A stretch of 55,784 nucleotides of DNA from Candidatus Methanogaster sp. (GTDB taxonomy: Archaea > Halobacteriota > Methanosarcinia > Methanosarcinales > Methanogasteraceae). The position numbers and the translations under genes are program-made. Location of the stretch: positions 62,113 through 117,896 of the forward strand of contig PQXF01000001.1 of NCBI GenBank assembly GCA_003194445.1, in the 5' to 3' direction. The notes below the pieces were generated by a model. The model saw nothing but the letters and a program-made list of their open reading frames with translations. It was not told the DNA's origin and searched no databases. Shown here piece after piece: positions 37,743 to 46,090 of the stretch (the first letter of the stretch is position 1; every line of letters starts with the position of its first letter).

Positions 37743-38723
37743 TCAGGTGCCCCATTCCAGGAGTGGCATCACTCCAGCCAGTTCTGTCCGCAGTTCTCCG
37801 AGTGTGGCACACCGCTCGGCACAGGCATTGTGCTGGTGGATACTCTCCTCATTGATCTGCTTGATCGAGATCATGGAGTCGTCTGGAAGATGCGAAAACT
37901 CCTTCACGATCGAATGAGCCATCGTCCGAACACAGTCCTCAACAAACTTTGGGTTCCGGTGTGCGGTATCGACCACTGACGCTTCGTCAGATCGCTTGAG
38001 CAGTTCAAATATCTTAGAACTCATCGAGTTCTCGGTGATGTCGATCAGTTTCTCAATCGAGACATCATATCCATCATACACCTCGATGGAGATGGTCCCG
38101 CGTCCGCGCTGGTTGTGGGTTGCCATTGGAACCCTGCTCAAGAACTGCGCAATCGTGGCATCAGGAACTCCGAGATCGCACAACTCCTGTCTGGCGCGGC
38201 CATGCATGATCTCCTGTGCACAGGGACATGCAGTCATTCCGAGAACCTCTGCGCCAACGAGTTTCCGAACCGTGATATTATCATCGTTGCCGGATCGTGT
38301 GGCGATCGCCTCTGCGAAGATGTTGGTCACACCCTGACAGTGCATCTCGGTAACAGGAGTCACCCGCTTGATTACATACTCGCTGTTCATCTGCACCTCG
38401 GCGCGGGATGCGTACTCGTGCTTGGTCAGGAGGCGGCGTGCGACAACTCCGCAAAGCTCCTCTATCTCGTACACCGGCGCCTCGACCGCTTCCTCCAGAA
38501 CCTCATCGATCGTCTCAAAGTTCCTTGAAAGGTTTGCGCCCTTCCGGTCAGGCGGTAGGTCCACGAAGATGTTGAACCGTGCGATGAGCACGATTGGGCG
38601 CTTACCCACACGCGCAATCTCGATTAGTTTCTTGACATCGGTCACACCGACGCGCGTCAAGTTAATCGGGATTGCAGGACGGGTTGCCTGAATGTCTGGC
38701 AGTTCGACCACAGGTAGTTTCAT
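37743..38723 (-). CDS. mptA: GTP cyclohydrolase IV, MptA
   Basis: A 326-residue Fe(II)-dependent archaeal GTP cyclohydrolase. It converts GTP to 7,8-dihydroneopterin 2',3'-cyclic phosphate, the first step towards tetrahydromethanopterin in methanogens. Recognisable: [20 protein letters not shown] at the N-terminus, [13 protein letters not shown], the metal/active-site segment [38 protein letters not shown], and [17 protein letters not shown] near the end. ATG 38723 gives the normal family start; the longer frame upstream is not supported. Convergent with argC. Confidence 0.95.
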   Translation of the reverse strand: MKLPVVELPDIQATRPAIPINLTRVGVTDVKKLIEIARVGKRPIVLIARFNIFVDLPPDRKGANLSRNFETIDEVLEEAVEAPVYEIEELCGVVARRLLTKHEYASRAEVQMNSEYVIKRVTPVTEMHCQGVTNIFAEAIATRSGNDDNITVRKLVGAEVLGMTACPCAQEIMHGRARQELCDLGVPDATIAQFLSRVPMATHNQRGRGTISIEVYDGYDVSIEKLIDITENSMSSKIFELLKRSDEASVVDTAHRNPKFVEDCVRTMAHSIVKEFSHLPDDSMISIKQINEESIHQHNACAERCATLGELRTELAGVMPLLEWGT

Positions 38724-39536
38724 GGTATTATTCTCCGACTGAGTAATCTGGTTGTGTGCTATGTTCGGTAATACATAACTCTTGCGGATGTGTGTGCTAT
38801 CGCCGTGTGGTGGCGGGTCAGGGACGCATGTAGGCATTCGTTCGCAGGGTTATATGGGGTCGATTTGAACAACAGAATAGAATCAAAATCCACGACAAAA
38901 CCGAATCGTATCCCGATTCCACTGAAAAGGGGCGAGTGTTTTTGCGCGAAAGACGTCTCATTACATCTACACAACTGGTAACCTCACGCCGTCCGGTCCA
39001 GTTTCTGCTCAAACTCTCCCATATCCTTATCGGTTGCAGCGAGCTTGATCATGCCATCGAAGTGAGTGCTGTTTTATTCCATAATCGTGTGTATCTGCCC
39101 GGATAGCCGATCCGAAACCGAATCAAACCGCGCTGCGAGTACGGGGTGGACACCGCTTTCTCTACCACGGGTTTAGGCCCGCAGACATACCCTCGTCACG
39201 CGTCTCCTTGTGAAACGTTGACTGTTTCAGCAACTTAGTGTTCACCGAAAAATAAAGTAATAAAGTCATCTGATGATACTCCGCATCCCTGACATTCGTG
39301 TGGTTCGTTTATTCGTATCATCCGTGAATGCGCAGCATCGGTACAGCCATCCCTTCTGCCGATCTTATGCCAACGGCTTTGCTCGCTACGCTCACAGTCA
39401 CGAACTCACGCGTCCCGGACGAATGACACCAATTTTAACAGGTTATTTTTTGGCGATCCCTTACCCTTGATCGACACGATCTAAAAATCCAAGTGCCGAT
39501 CAAGGACATGTTCAAGCAGCGAGCGATACCGCAACC
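38724..39536. other. Intergenic region with a possible decayed gene end
   Basis: On the minus strand, 38984-39160 encodes LAARFDSVSDRLSGQIHTIM, then a TAA, then THFDGMIKLAATDKDMGEFE and QKLDRTA with a stop. This reads like the tail of a real but broken protein of unknown family. The rest (39170-39536) shows nothing coding. Confidence 0.35.
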
Positions 39537-40730
39537 TTGATATACACACCTCCCGATGTCGTCAGAAGAGGCGTTTATTTGACCGAATTTGATATACACG
39601 TTGGCTACACACACATCAAAAATCCGATCGCGCTTGCACCGATGGCAGGCATAACAAACATAGATTTTGTCAGGGATTACGCAATGAGCGCTGGGCTTGC
39701 CGTGATCGGTGGATACAACCTGGACGATGCGACAAACGAAGCAGCAAGGAGTATTAACGAGCGTGGGCGTGCTGAATTTGTGACACCTGAGCCGATCGAA
39801 CACCTGCGAGGCGAACTCGATCGCTTGAAAGGAATGGATGACCACCCCACAATTGCACTCAACGTCAGAAGTACGGAAATTATGCCGCTAATGGAGGCAG
39901 CGCTTCTTGCAAAAGAGTATGATGCGATCCTTGAGATCGATTGCCATTGCAGACAGCCGGAGATGGCAGGTATCGGAGTGGGCGAGCCTCTTCTTCACGA
40001 TTTGCAGAGACTTGGATCGATCATCTCGAAGATTAAGAAGACCGGGGTTGTCCTCTCTGTAAAGACCAGGTCCGGAATCGTTGACGACCATGAACTTGCA
40101 GCGGCGATCGAGGATGCCGGCGCGGATATGATCCATATCGATGCCATGGAACCGGGATTCGGCGCTGACTATGATGCGATCAAGGCGGTAAGAAATGCCA
40201 CCGACCTCTTCATCATAGGCAACAATTCAGTCACGGATTTCAGAAGCGCAAAGGATATGTTCGGATATGGTTCCGATATGGTCTCGCTTGCACGAGCCGT
40301 GCCCAAGATTCCGGGAGTGATAGATGATCTTGTCCGCTCTGTCACCATCTTTCAGGAGCAGACTGGCTGGTACAATGCGCCAAAGCACATCTGCAGCGGT
40401 GGCGACGATCGAGCACTCACGTTCTGCTGCCTGCCTGTCAAGCGGTGTGCTCTCATGCGGGTGCTCCGCAGGTATGGGATGACACCGCAGGAGTTTGCAG
40501 ACTTAAAAGTCAGACTCTCACGCGGGACACCACTCGAACTCGGAGATAATACCTGCTTCGGGACGCTGATATGGTGCTGTAAACTCACAAAACCGTGCTT
40601 CATGCGGGACGCTGTGCTTGGTCAGATCGGCATTTCAGGAGCCCAGTACATGAAACTCAAGAAACGCCTCTCCGAAAGTATTTTAGAGCACCTCAAAGAA
40701 CTCCCGATCTCATCCGCCGCGAACGATTAG
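39537..40730 (+). CDS. Methanogenesis marker protein 9 (dihydrouridine synthase-like TIM barrel plus Cys-rich C-terminal domain)
   Basis: A 397-residue protein. Residues ~20-285 form a TIM barrel related to tRNA-dihydrouridine synthases (IALAPMAGITNIDFVRDYAM, LSVKTRSGIVDDHELAAAIE, DLFIIGNNSVTDFRSAKDMF). The last ~100 residues are the methanogenesis marker 9 domain with conserved cysteines (HICSGGDDRALTFCCLPVKR, then NTCFGTLIWCCKLTKPCFMR). The domain is specific to methanogens and relatives; its function is unknown. The ATG at 39537 gives a slightly long N-terminus; an in-frame TTG near 39579 (LTEFDIHVGY) is a possible alternative. Its 3' end overlaps the convergent UspA gene by 21 bases. Confidence 0.88.
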   Translation: MIYTPPDVVRRGVYLTEFDIHVGYTHIKNPIALAPMAGITNIDFVRDYAMSAGLAVIGGYNLDDATNEAARSINERGRAEFVTPEPIEHLRGELDRLKGMDDHPTIALNVRSTEIMPLMEAALLAKEYDAILEIDCHCRQPEMAGIGVGEPLLHDLQRLGSIISKIKKTGVVLSVKTRSGIVDDHELAAAIEDAGADMIHIDAMEPGFGADYDAIKAVRNATDLFIIGNNSVTDFRSAKDMFGYGSDMVSLARAVPKIPGVIDDLVRSVTIFQEQTGWYNAPKHICSGGDDRALTFCCLPVKRCALMRVLRRYGMTPQEFADLKVRLSRGTPLELGDNTCFGTLIWCCKLTKPCFMRDAVLGQIGISGAQYMKLKKRLSESILEHLKELPISSAAND

Positions 40731-41153
40731 CACCGGAATGGCGGACGTGTGTACGACCTTGGTGGCAACGCTTCCGACAAGGATTCGATCAAGACCGGTC
40801 TTGCCAAGCGTCCCCATCACTATCAGGTCGATCTCGTGCTCCGTTGCATACAGAACGATCTCGCTCGCAGGATGACCTTCCAGAATGCTGCACTCGACAG
40901 ATACGCCGGATTTTGTGCCCTGATCTTCCACATGCTTCAGAGCCTCACCACCTTCTGCGCGTATCAGTTCGTACATACTCTCCCACGCAGCATCCATCGG
41001 CAGTGTTGCAAATGCTCCTGCATCGAGGACGTATACCGCGTGAACATCTGCTTCTGCGATGCGGGCAAGTTCGATGCCATAGTCAACCGCCTTTTTGGTG
41101 TTCTCTGAGCCGTCGGTCGCGATCAGGATCTTTTTGTATAATTCACTCTCCAT
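40710..41153 (-). CDS. Universal stress protein, UspA family
   Basis: A 147-residue single-domain Usp. The start KKILIATDGSENTKKAVDYG contains the first nucleotide-contacting Asp. The ATP-binding signature is visible as MGTLGKTGLDRILVGSVATK, matching G-x2-G-x9-G-S. The C-terminal strand is IPVLIVR. It probably binds ATP and acts as a dimer in stress responses. Its coding end overlaps the convergent marker 9 gene by 21 bases. Confidence 0.93.
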   Translation of the reverse strand: MESELYKKILIATDGSENTKKAVDYGIELARIAEADVHAVYVLDAGAFATLPMDAAWESMYELIRAEGGEALKHVEDQGTKSGVSVECSILEGHPASEIVLYATEHEIDLIVMGTLGKTGLDRILVGSVATKVVHTSAIPVLIVRGG

Positions 41154-41307
41154 AAGCTCATCTCACTTACCAGTTGCCACAAAACGAGATAAGGTTTTGT
41201 GTTGAGGGGCGGGGTAGCATTTAATGATCCGGAGGGTGGGGAAGTCTGGCTACAAGCGTTTAAGGAGTTGCGGGGCGTAGTTGAGTACGGATATTTCCGG
41301 AGAAAAA

Positions 41308-42513
41308 ATGGATTATGATGTCGTTGTGGTCGGTGCCGGACCTGCCGGATGTCTGGCAGCGAAGTACGCAGCAAAAAACGGAGCGAAAACACTAATCATA
41401 GAGGAACACGCATCCATCGGGTCGCCTGTGCAATGCGCAGGTCTACTGAGTACGAGCGCGATTGGGGAGTGCGAAGTTGTTTTGGATAGTGGATTTCATC
41501 CGATCAAAGGCGCGTTTGTATATGCGCCTGACCGGCGGCGGATCCGCATATCAGGCGGCGAGATCAAGGCGTACGTGGTCGACCGGAGAATCTTTGACCG
41601 CACGCTTGCAGAGAATGCGGTCCGGTCCGGCGCAGATATTCTCATGCGCACGCGGGCGGTCGGGATCGACATCGAGATGGAGACTCGTGGGCATGGGCAT
41701 GGGCGCCGGAGGATTCTCCACGTCGCAATCGAAGGCGAGCCAGACGTGATCGAGGCTGGTGTAGTCATCGGGGCGGATGGAGTACAGAGCCGCATCGCAC
41801 AGTGGGCTGGTCTCGATACGCCAGAAACGATTCTCTCTGGCGCACAGATAAGCACGGTCTACGACTTCGATGATCTCGAATTTGTCGAGATATTCATGGG
41901 ATCGTGCGCTCCCGGGTTCTTTGCGTGGGCGATCCCGTACCATGGTAGCGCACGCATCGGGCTTGCAGTCCGACCGGGATTTGGATCTAGGTCTGCATGG
42001 GCTCATCTGAAACGGCTGATCGCAGAGCACCCGGTCGTATCCGGAAAGTGCGATTCCGGCATCGCGGGCATCGTGCTTGGTGGAATACCGATCAGCGTAC
42101 CACAGCAAACGGCAGCCGAGGGTCTGCTGATCGTTGGCGATGCAGCAGGGCAGGTCAAGCCGACATCAGGCGGAGGCGTGTATCCCGGGGCTGTGTGCGC
42201 AAAGATCGCGGGGAAGATAGCAGCAGACGCTGTTCTGGAAGGGAATACCTCTGCCAGGAGACTCTCTGAATACGATAAACTCTGGAGAACCAGGATCGGG
42301 CGGGAGCTTGTGATTGGAAGGAGGATTAATGAATGGATGGCGCGTCTTTCTGATTCCGAGATCAACCGATTGGTTGGGGTGCTGGATGACGATGAACTGC
42401 TGGATCTGATCACGAGATACGGAGATATGGATCATCCGTCTGTTGTCGTCCGAAAACTCCTGATGAACCGAAAGAGCATGGGTGCTTTTCTGAAGATGGC
42501 TCTTATGAGGTGA
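41308..42513 (+). CDS. Geranylgeranyl reductase family flavoprotein (archaeal lipid saturation)
   Basis: A 401-residue FAD-dependent reductase. The FAD motif is VVVVGAGPAGCLAAKYAAK; PVQCAGLLST carries the conserved Cys near the flavin; the mid-region is GADGVQSRIAQWAG; and the second FAD motif is IVGDAAGQVKPTSGGGVYPG. In archaea this family saturates the geranylgeranyl chains of membrane lipids. I chose ATG 41308 because it follows a GGAGA ribosome site and starts the Rossmann fold; the TTG at 41281 is less likely. It is transcribed alone. Confidence 0.92.
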   Translation: MDYDVVVVGAGPAGCLAAKYAAKNGAKTLIIEEHASIGSPVQCAGLLSTSAIGECEVVLDSGFHPIKGAFVYAPDRRRIRISGGEIKAYVVDRRIFDRTLAENAVRSGADILMRTRAVGIDIEMETRGHGHGRRRILHVAIEGEPDVIEAGVVIGADGVQSRIAQWAGLDTPETILSGAQISTVYDFDDLEFVEIFMGSCAPGFFAWAIPYHGSARIGLAVRPGFGSRSAWAHLKRLIAEHPVVSGKCDSGIAGIVLGGIPISVPQQTAAEGLLIVGDAAGQVKPTSGGGVYPGAVCAKIAGKIAADAVLEGNTSARRLSEYDKLWRTRIGRELVIGRRINEWMARLSDSEINRLVGVLDDDELLDLITRYGDMDHPSVVVRKLLMNRKSMGAFLKMALMR

Positions 42514-42568
42514 GGCTGGTCAATTCGCTGCGGCTGTTCAATATTATGTGGGGTCATTGAATGGATCC

Positions 42569-42620
42569 AACACCACAGATAAACCGGTAATCTGAGAAAT
42601 TGGTCTTAATCTGTGGCTGA
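42569..42620. repeat. Palindromic intergenic repeat (CACAGAT / ATCTGTGG family)
   Basis: ACACCACAGATAAACCGGTA and TGGTCTTAATCTGTGGCTGA form an imperfect inverted repeat. The rest of 42514-42755 shows no gene. Confidence 0.5.
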
Positions 42621-42755
42621 TATGTCTTTTATACGCTGTATGCAAGCAGAGCGAGTAGCGGTGCAGCCATTAACGTAAAATGCAAATTACGCCAGTTTTA
42701 CTGTCCTGTAACTTTTCTGGCAAGCCGTGGGTATACCTGAAAAGCGCACAATCCC

Positions 42756-42767
42756 AAAATATTTAAA
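42756..42767 (+). promoter_or_regulatory. Candidate promoter of the chaperone operon
   Basis: CCCAAAATATTTAAATTG contains a TATA-like AATATTTAAA ~30 bases before the grpE-like ATG at 42793, close enough that the transcript would be leaderless or nearly so. The heat-shock regulatory site cannot be identified by eye. Confidence 0.4.
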
Positions 42768-42792
42768 TTGATCATGTCCACATCATTACTAG

Positions 42793-44298
42793 ATGCGGAA
42801 CGATGGCGAAGAGAATATATCTGGAAAGACTGTGACAAACGAGATCATAGTGGTTTCGAAGAAGGAGATGGACGAGAAGGACGAGTTGATCGCCTCCCTG
42901 AAGATTAAAGCCGAGAAGATGAAATCCGACTTTGCGCGGTATAAAGAGCGGACTCAAAACGAAGAAGAAGCGATACGAAGGAAAACGTCCGGCGAATTAG
43001 CTCGGCAGTTATTGATCGTCGCTGATACGCTCGAACGTGCCGTATATAACTATGAGGGGGATGCCGGGGGTGTAGGCGGATGCGAGGTCGTGGACAGGAT
43101 GGTGGAAGGGTCGCGGAGCAGCATGGAGATGACCTACAACCAGTTGCTGGACGCGTCAGGGATCGCGCCGATCGCACCATCAGCCGGTGAACGGTTCAAT
43201 GATGAACTGCACACCGCAATAGAGATCACGCAGGACCCCCTTCTTCCGGATAAGACCATTATGTCCCTTATCCGGAAAGGGTATATGCTGAACAACGAGT
43301 TGATCCGACCGGCTGAGGTGATCATCTCCAGAGGTGGCGGCGAACCTGTAGAAGTGGGGCGGGACAGAGAGAATGACGAGACGGAGAGAACACGAGAATC
43401 CAAGCCCGGAACGGTGATCTCAAGGTTTATGAGGCGGTTTGTGAAGAAGTCGCTCGAAGCGGAGTTGAAGGAGATCGGGGATAAAGAACAGAAACTGGAG
43501 GTGCGCGCACGTGAATTAGTCCGTAACGAGGAGATACTCAGAAATTCGGTCAAAGAACTTGACCTGCGAGAGAATGAATTTAAAAAAAGAGAAGAAGAAT
43601 GGACAAAAAGAGAAGAAGAGGCAGAATCTGGGGTTCTTGAACTAGAACAACGCAATGAAGTGTTGAAAGCCGAGATCAAGGAATCAAAGAAGCAATTATC
43701 TGCAATCACTAACACTCTCAATGAACAGATGGTCAACAAGGATAAAATCGTTGTCGAGAGTATTGCACTTGGTAGATACAACGAAGAACTGTCAGAAGAG
43801 CGGGAAAAGTTGTTAAACGAGATAAATGAGATGGAAGGAAAAAGGGAAGCGCTGAATTATGAATTGGCGGATATGGGTGAACGAAGAGCGTGGAACATCG
43901 AAGAGGAGTCGAAGATGGGGCAAAAAATAGCAGAGATCGATGAAAAGTTGTCCATGTCAGAAAGAGAGTTACAAAAATCAAAAGAACTGGTAAATGTAGA
44001 ATCAGAAGAGGTTCGCGGGCTTGTGCAGCGCAAAGAATCACTGGCAGCGGAGATAGAAGAAACAGAGAGGGTGCTGGAGATCGCCCATGAGAATCTGAAT
44101 GAGCTGGATGGCAGGAAAGACAAATTAGTCATCGAAAGCATCGCCCTCCGCCGGTACAACGAGGCGCTGTTAGAAGAGCAGGGGAAACTACTAAATGAGA
44201 TTGAGATAGGTGAGGACACGAGTGAAGTAGGAGAAGATATGGATGAAGAAAAAAAGAAGAAATCTCCATTTACAGTATCCACACCATTCTGGTGCTAA
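42793..44298 (+). CDS. GrpE-like nucleotide exchange factor with long C-terminal coiled-coil extension
   Basis: 501 residues, against ~180-200 for ordinary GrpE. Residues ~25-180 are GrpE: a helical dimerisation region (KSDFARYKERTQNEEEAIRR, then LLIVADTLERAVYNYEG) and the C-terminal beta domain (RFNDELHTAIEITQDPLLPD, then IRKGYMLNNELIRPAEVII). Residues ~212-475 are a continuous charged coiled coil. Within it a segment is duplicated: KDKIVVESIALGRYNEELSE (316-335) and KDKLVIESIALRRYNEALLE (443-462), 127 residues apart. The end is acidic then basic (DMDEEKKKKSPF). GrpE releases ADP from Hsp70; the extension may dimerise, scaffold or bind another partner. It is the first gene of an operon; the Hsp70 gene starts 16 bases after its stop. 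Confidence 0.88.
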   Translation: MRNDGEENISGKTVTNEIIVVSKKEMDEKDELIASLKIKAEKMKSDFARYKERTQNEEEAIRRKTSGELARQLLIVADTLERAVYNYEGDAGGVGGCEVVDRMVEGSRSSMEMTYNQLLDASGIAPIAPSAGERFNDELHTAIEITQDPLLPDKTIMSLIRKGYMLNNELIRPAEVIISRGGGEPVEVGRDRENDETERTRESKPGTVISRFMRRFVKKSLEAELKEIGDKEQKLEVRARELVRNEEILRNSVKELDLRENEFKKREEEWTKREEEAESGVLELEQRNEVLKAEIKESKKQLSAITNTLNEQMVNKDKIVVESIALGRYNEELSEEREKLLNEINEMEGKREALNYELADMGERRAWNIEEESKMGQKIAEIDEKLSMSERELQKSKELVNVESEEVRGLVQRKESLAAEIEETERVLEIAHENLNELDGRKDKLVIESIALRRYNEALLEEQGKLLNEIEIGEDTSEVGEDMDEEKKKKSPFTVSTPFWC

Positions 44299-44314
44299 CA
44301 ACAGGTGATATAAC

Positions 44315-46090
44315 ATGCAAAGAGAAGTAATCGGGATCGATTTCGGCACGACAAACTCAGGTATGGCGTTCATCGAGTTCGACGAGCCAATGATCATAGA
44401 GAACAGCGAAAACGAGCGAGTCACTCCGTCTGTTGTGTACTTTAAGGAGGGGAGTGATGTTGTGGTCGGAAGCGCTGCAAAGCGTAACATCATCGCGAAC
44501 CCGGAGCGGACTGTTGCGTCGATAAAGAGGCAGATGGGCACCGACCACAAGGTGCAGATCGGCAATGAGTCATATCCGCCAGAGTACGTGGCAGCCCACA
44601 TCATCAAAAAACTCGTTTCTGATGCTGAGGCGCGAATCGGGACGCGCATCACGGACGCTATAATAACGGTGCCGGCATATTTCATGGACTCGCAGCGGCA
44701 GGCAGTCAAGGATGCTGGCGAGATCGCGGGCTTGAATGTGCGCGGGATCTTAAACGAGCCGACCGCCGCTGCACTCGCATTCGGATTTGAGTGTGAGGGC
44801 GAGGAGCGCAGAATTCTGGTCTACGACTTCGGCGGCGGCACGTTCGATGTTTCAGTCCTCTCGATCGGGGATGGGTTCTATGATGTCGATGCAACGAGCG
44901 GAGACAACCATCTCGGTGGTGATGACATCGATTCCAGGCTCGAAGAGTTTATCATCGATAAAATACGAGAAAAGCACAAAATAGACCTTAGAAATGAGGA
45001 GAACGGGAACAGATCGGTGCTTCAATCGGTCCGGGAAGAAGCCGAGCGCGTAAAGATCGAACTGTCGGATAAGGAGCGTGTGGTCGTCAATTTACCATAC
45101 CTGAGCAAGAGCAAGCAGGGCGCGCCAATTGCGTTTAGCTACACCCTAACAAGGCAGGAATTCAACGAACTCATCTTCGATTTCATCGAACGGACACGAA
45201 AGCCGATGAAACAGGCGCTTCACGATGCTGCGCTTCATCCGGACGAGATCGATGACGTACTCATGGTTGGCGGGACCACGTACATACCCGCGGTGCAGGA
45301 GTTTGTGCGCGACTTCTTTGGCAAGGAACCAGAGCACAGGATCGATCCGATCGAGGTGGTCTCGCTCGGAGCGGCGGTTGCTACCCTGAAAGACGGCGTC
45401 AAAGAGGATGATGAGAAAGGTATGGAAAAAGATGGGGAAAAAGGAATATCCGGAACGATAAGGCGACCTGTTGAGATAAGTGACGTCGCCTCCCGCTCTA
45501 TCGGAGTTTCAGTCGTAGACGGGACCGTTCCAAAGATCATTACAAGGAACACAAAGATCCCGGTCACACAGACGAAGCCGTTTACGAACGCAGGAGATTA
45601 TTCGGACGAGGTGATAATCAAGGTCTATCAGGGAGAGAGCCTGTATCCGGAGGAAGGTGGTTATCTTGGCGAGTTCTGGATCGATATCGAGCCAAAACCC
45701 GCGGGCGAATCAGAGATCGACGTCTCTTTTGCGATCGGGGAGGAGTTTGGTATACTGCATGTGACTGCAAAGGATCATGACTCTGGCAATGAGCGGACCG
45801 TGAAGATGGAGGCTGTAGGCAGGCTCACAAAGAGAGCGAAGAACAAGTGGATGCGAAAGCTGATAAATACGTACGCAATCGAAGTAACGGTTGAAAATAT
45901 CGATACACGGGATGTTCTGGACTATTACCTCAATCCAAGCGCGACCATCCAGGATGTGAGGCGGGACCTCATGAAGAAAGGTATCATAAGTGAAGGGATG
46001 GATATCTTCTGCGATGATGAAGTGCTCGATGACGAATCCCTGGTCAGGGATCTGAATATAACAGATGGTTCAACACTGGAATTGAAATGA
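44315..46090 (+). CDS. Hsp70 (DnaK-like) with C-terminal ubiquitin-like domain in place of the helical lid
   Basis: 591 residues. The nucleotide-binding domain spans ~1-370: phosphate-1 IGIDFGTTNSGMAF, ILNEPTAAALAFGFE, phosphate-2 LVYDFGGGTFDVSVLSIGDG, adenosine motif VLMVGGTTYIPAVQEFV. An acidic spacer (~375-390) is followed by a substrate-binding beta domain (SRSIGVSVVDGTVPKIITRN, DEVIIKVYQGESL, FGILHVTAKDHDSGNERTV), ending at ~505. The usual alpha-helical lid is missing. Residues 520-591 read YAIEVTVENIDTRDVLDYYL, PSATIQDVRRDLMKKGIISE and FCDDEVLDDESLVRDLNITD with GSTLELK. The strand-helix-strand order and the TIxDVxxxL, DDExL and LNIxDGSTLxL positions match ubiquitin. There is no C-terminal Gly-Gly. 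Its stop overlaps the next start (ATGA). Confidence 0.9.
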   Translation: MQREVIGIDFGTTNSGMAFIEFDEPMIIENSENERVTPSVVYFKEGSDVVVGSAAKRNIIANPERTVASIKRQMGTDHKVQIGNESYPPEYVAAHIIKKLVSDAEARIGTRITDAIITVPAYFMDSQRQAVKDAGEIAGLNVRGILNEPTAAALAFGFECEGEERRILVYDFGGGTFDVSVLSIGDGFYDVDATSGDNHLGGDDIDSRLEEFIIDKIREKHKIDLRNEENGNRSVLQSVREEAERVKIELSDKERVVVNLPYLSKSKQGAPIAFSYTLTRQEFNELIFDFIERTRKPMKQALHDAALHPDEIDDVLMVGGTTYIPAVQEFVRDFFGKEPEHRIDPIEVVSLGAAVATLKDGVKEDDEKGMEKDGEKGISGTIRRPVEISDVASRSIGVSVVDGTVPKIITRNTKIPVTQTKPFTNAGDYSDEVIIKVYQGESLYPEEGGYLGEFWIDIEPKPAGESEIDVSFAIGEEFGILHVTAKDHDSGNERTVKMEAVGRLTKRAKNKWMRKLINTYAIEVTVENIDTRDVLDYYLNPSATIQDVRRDLMKKGIISEGMDIFCDDEVLDDESLVRDLNITDGSTLELK

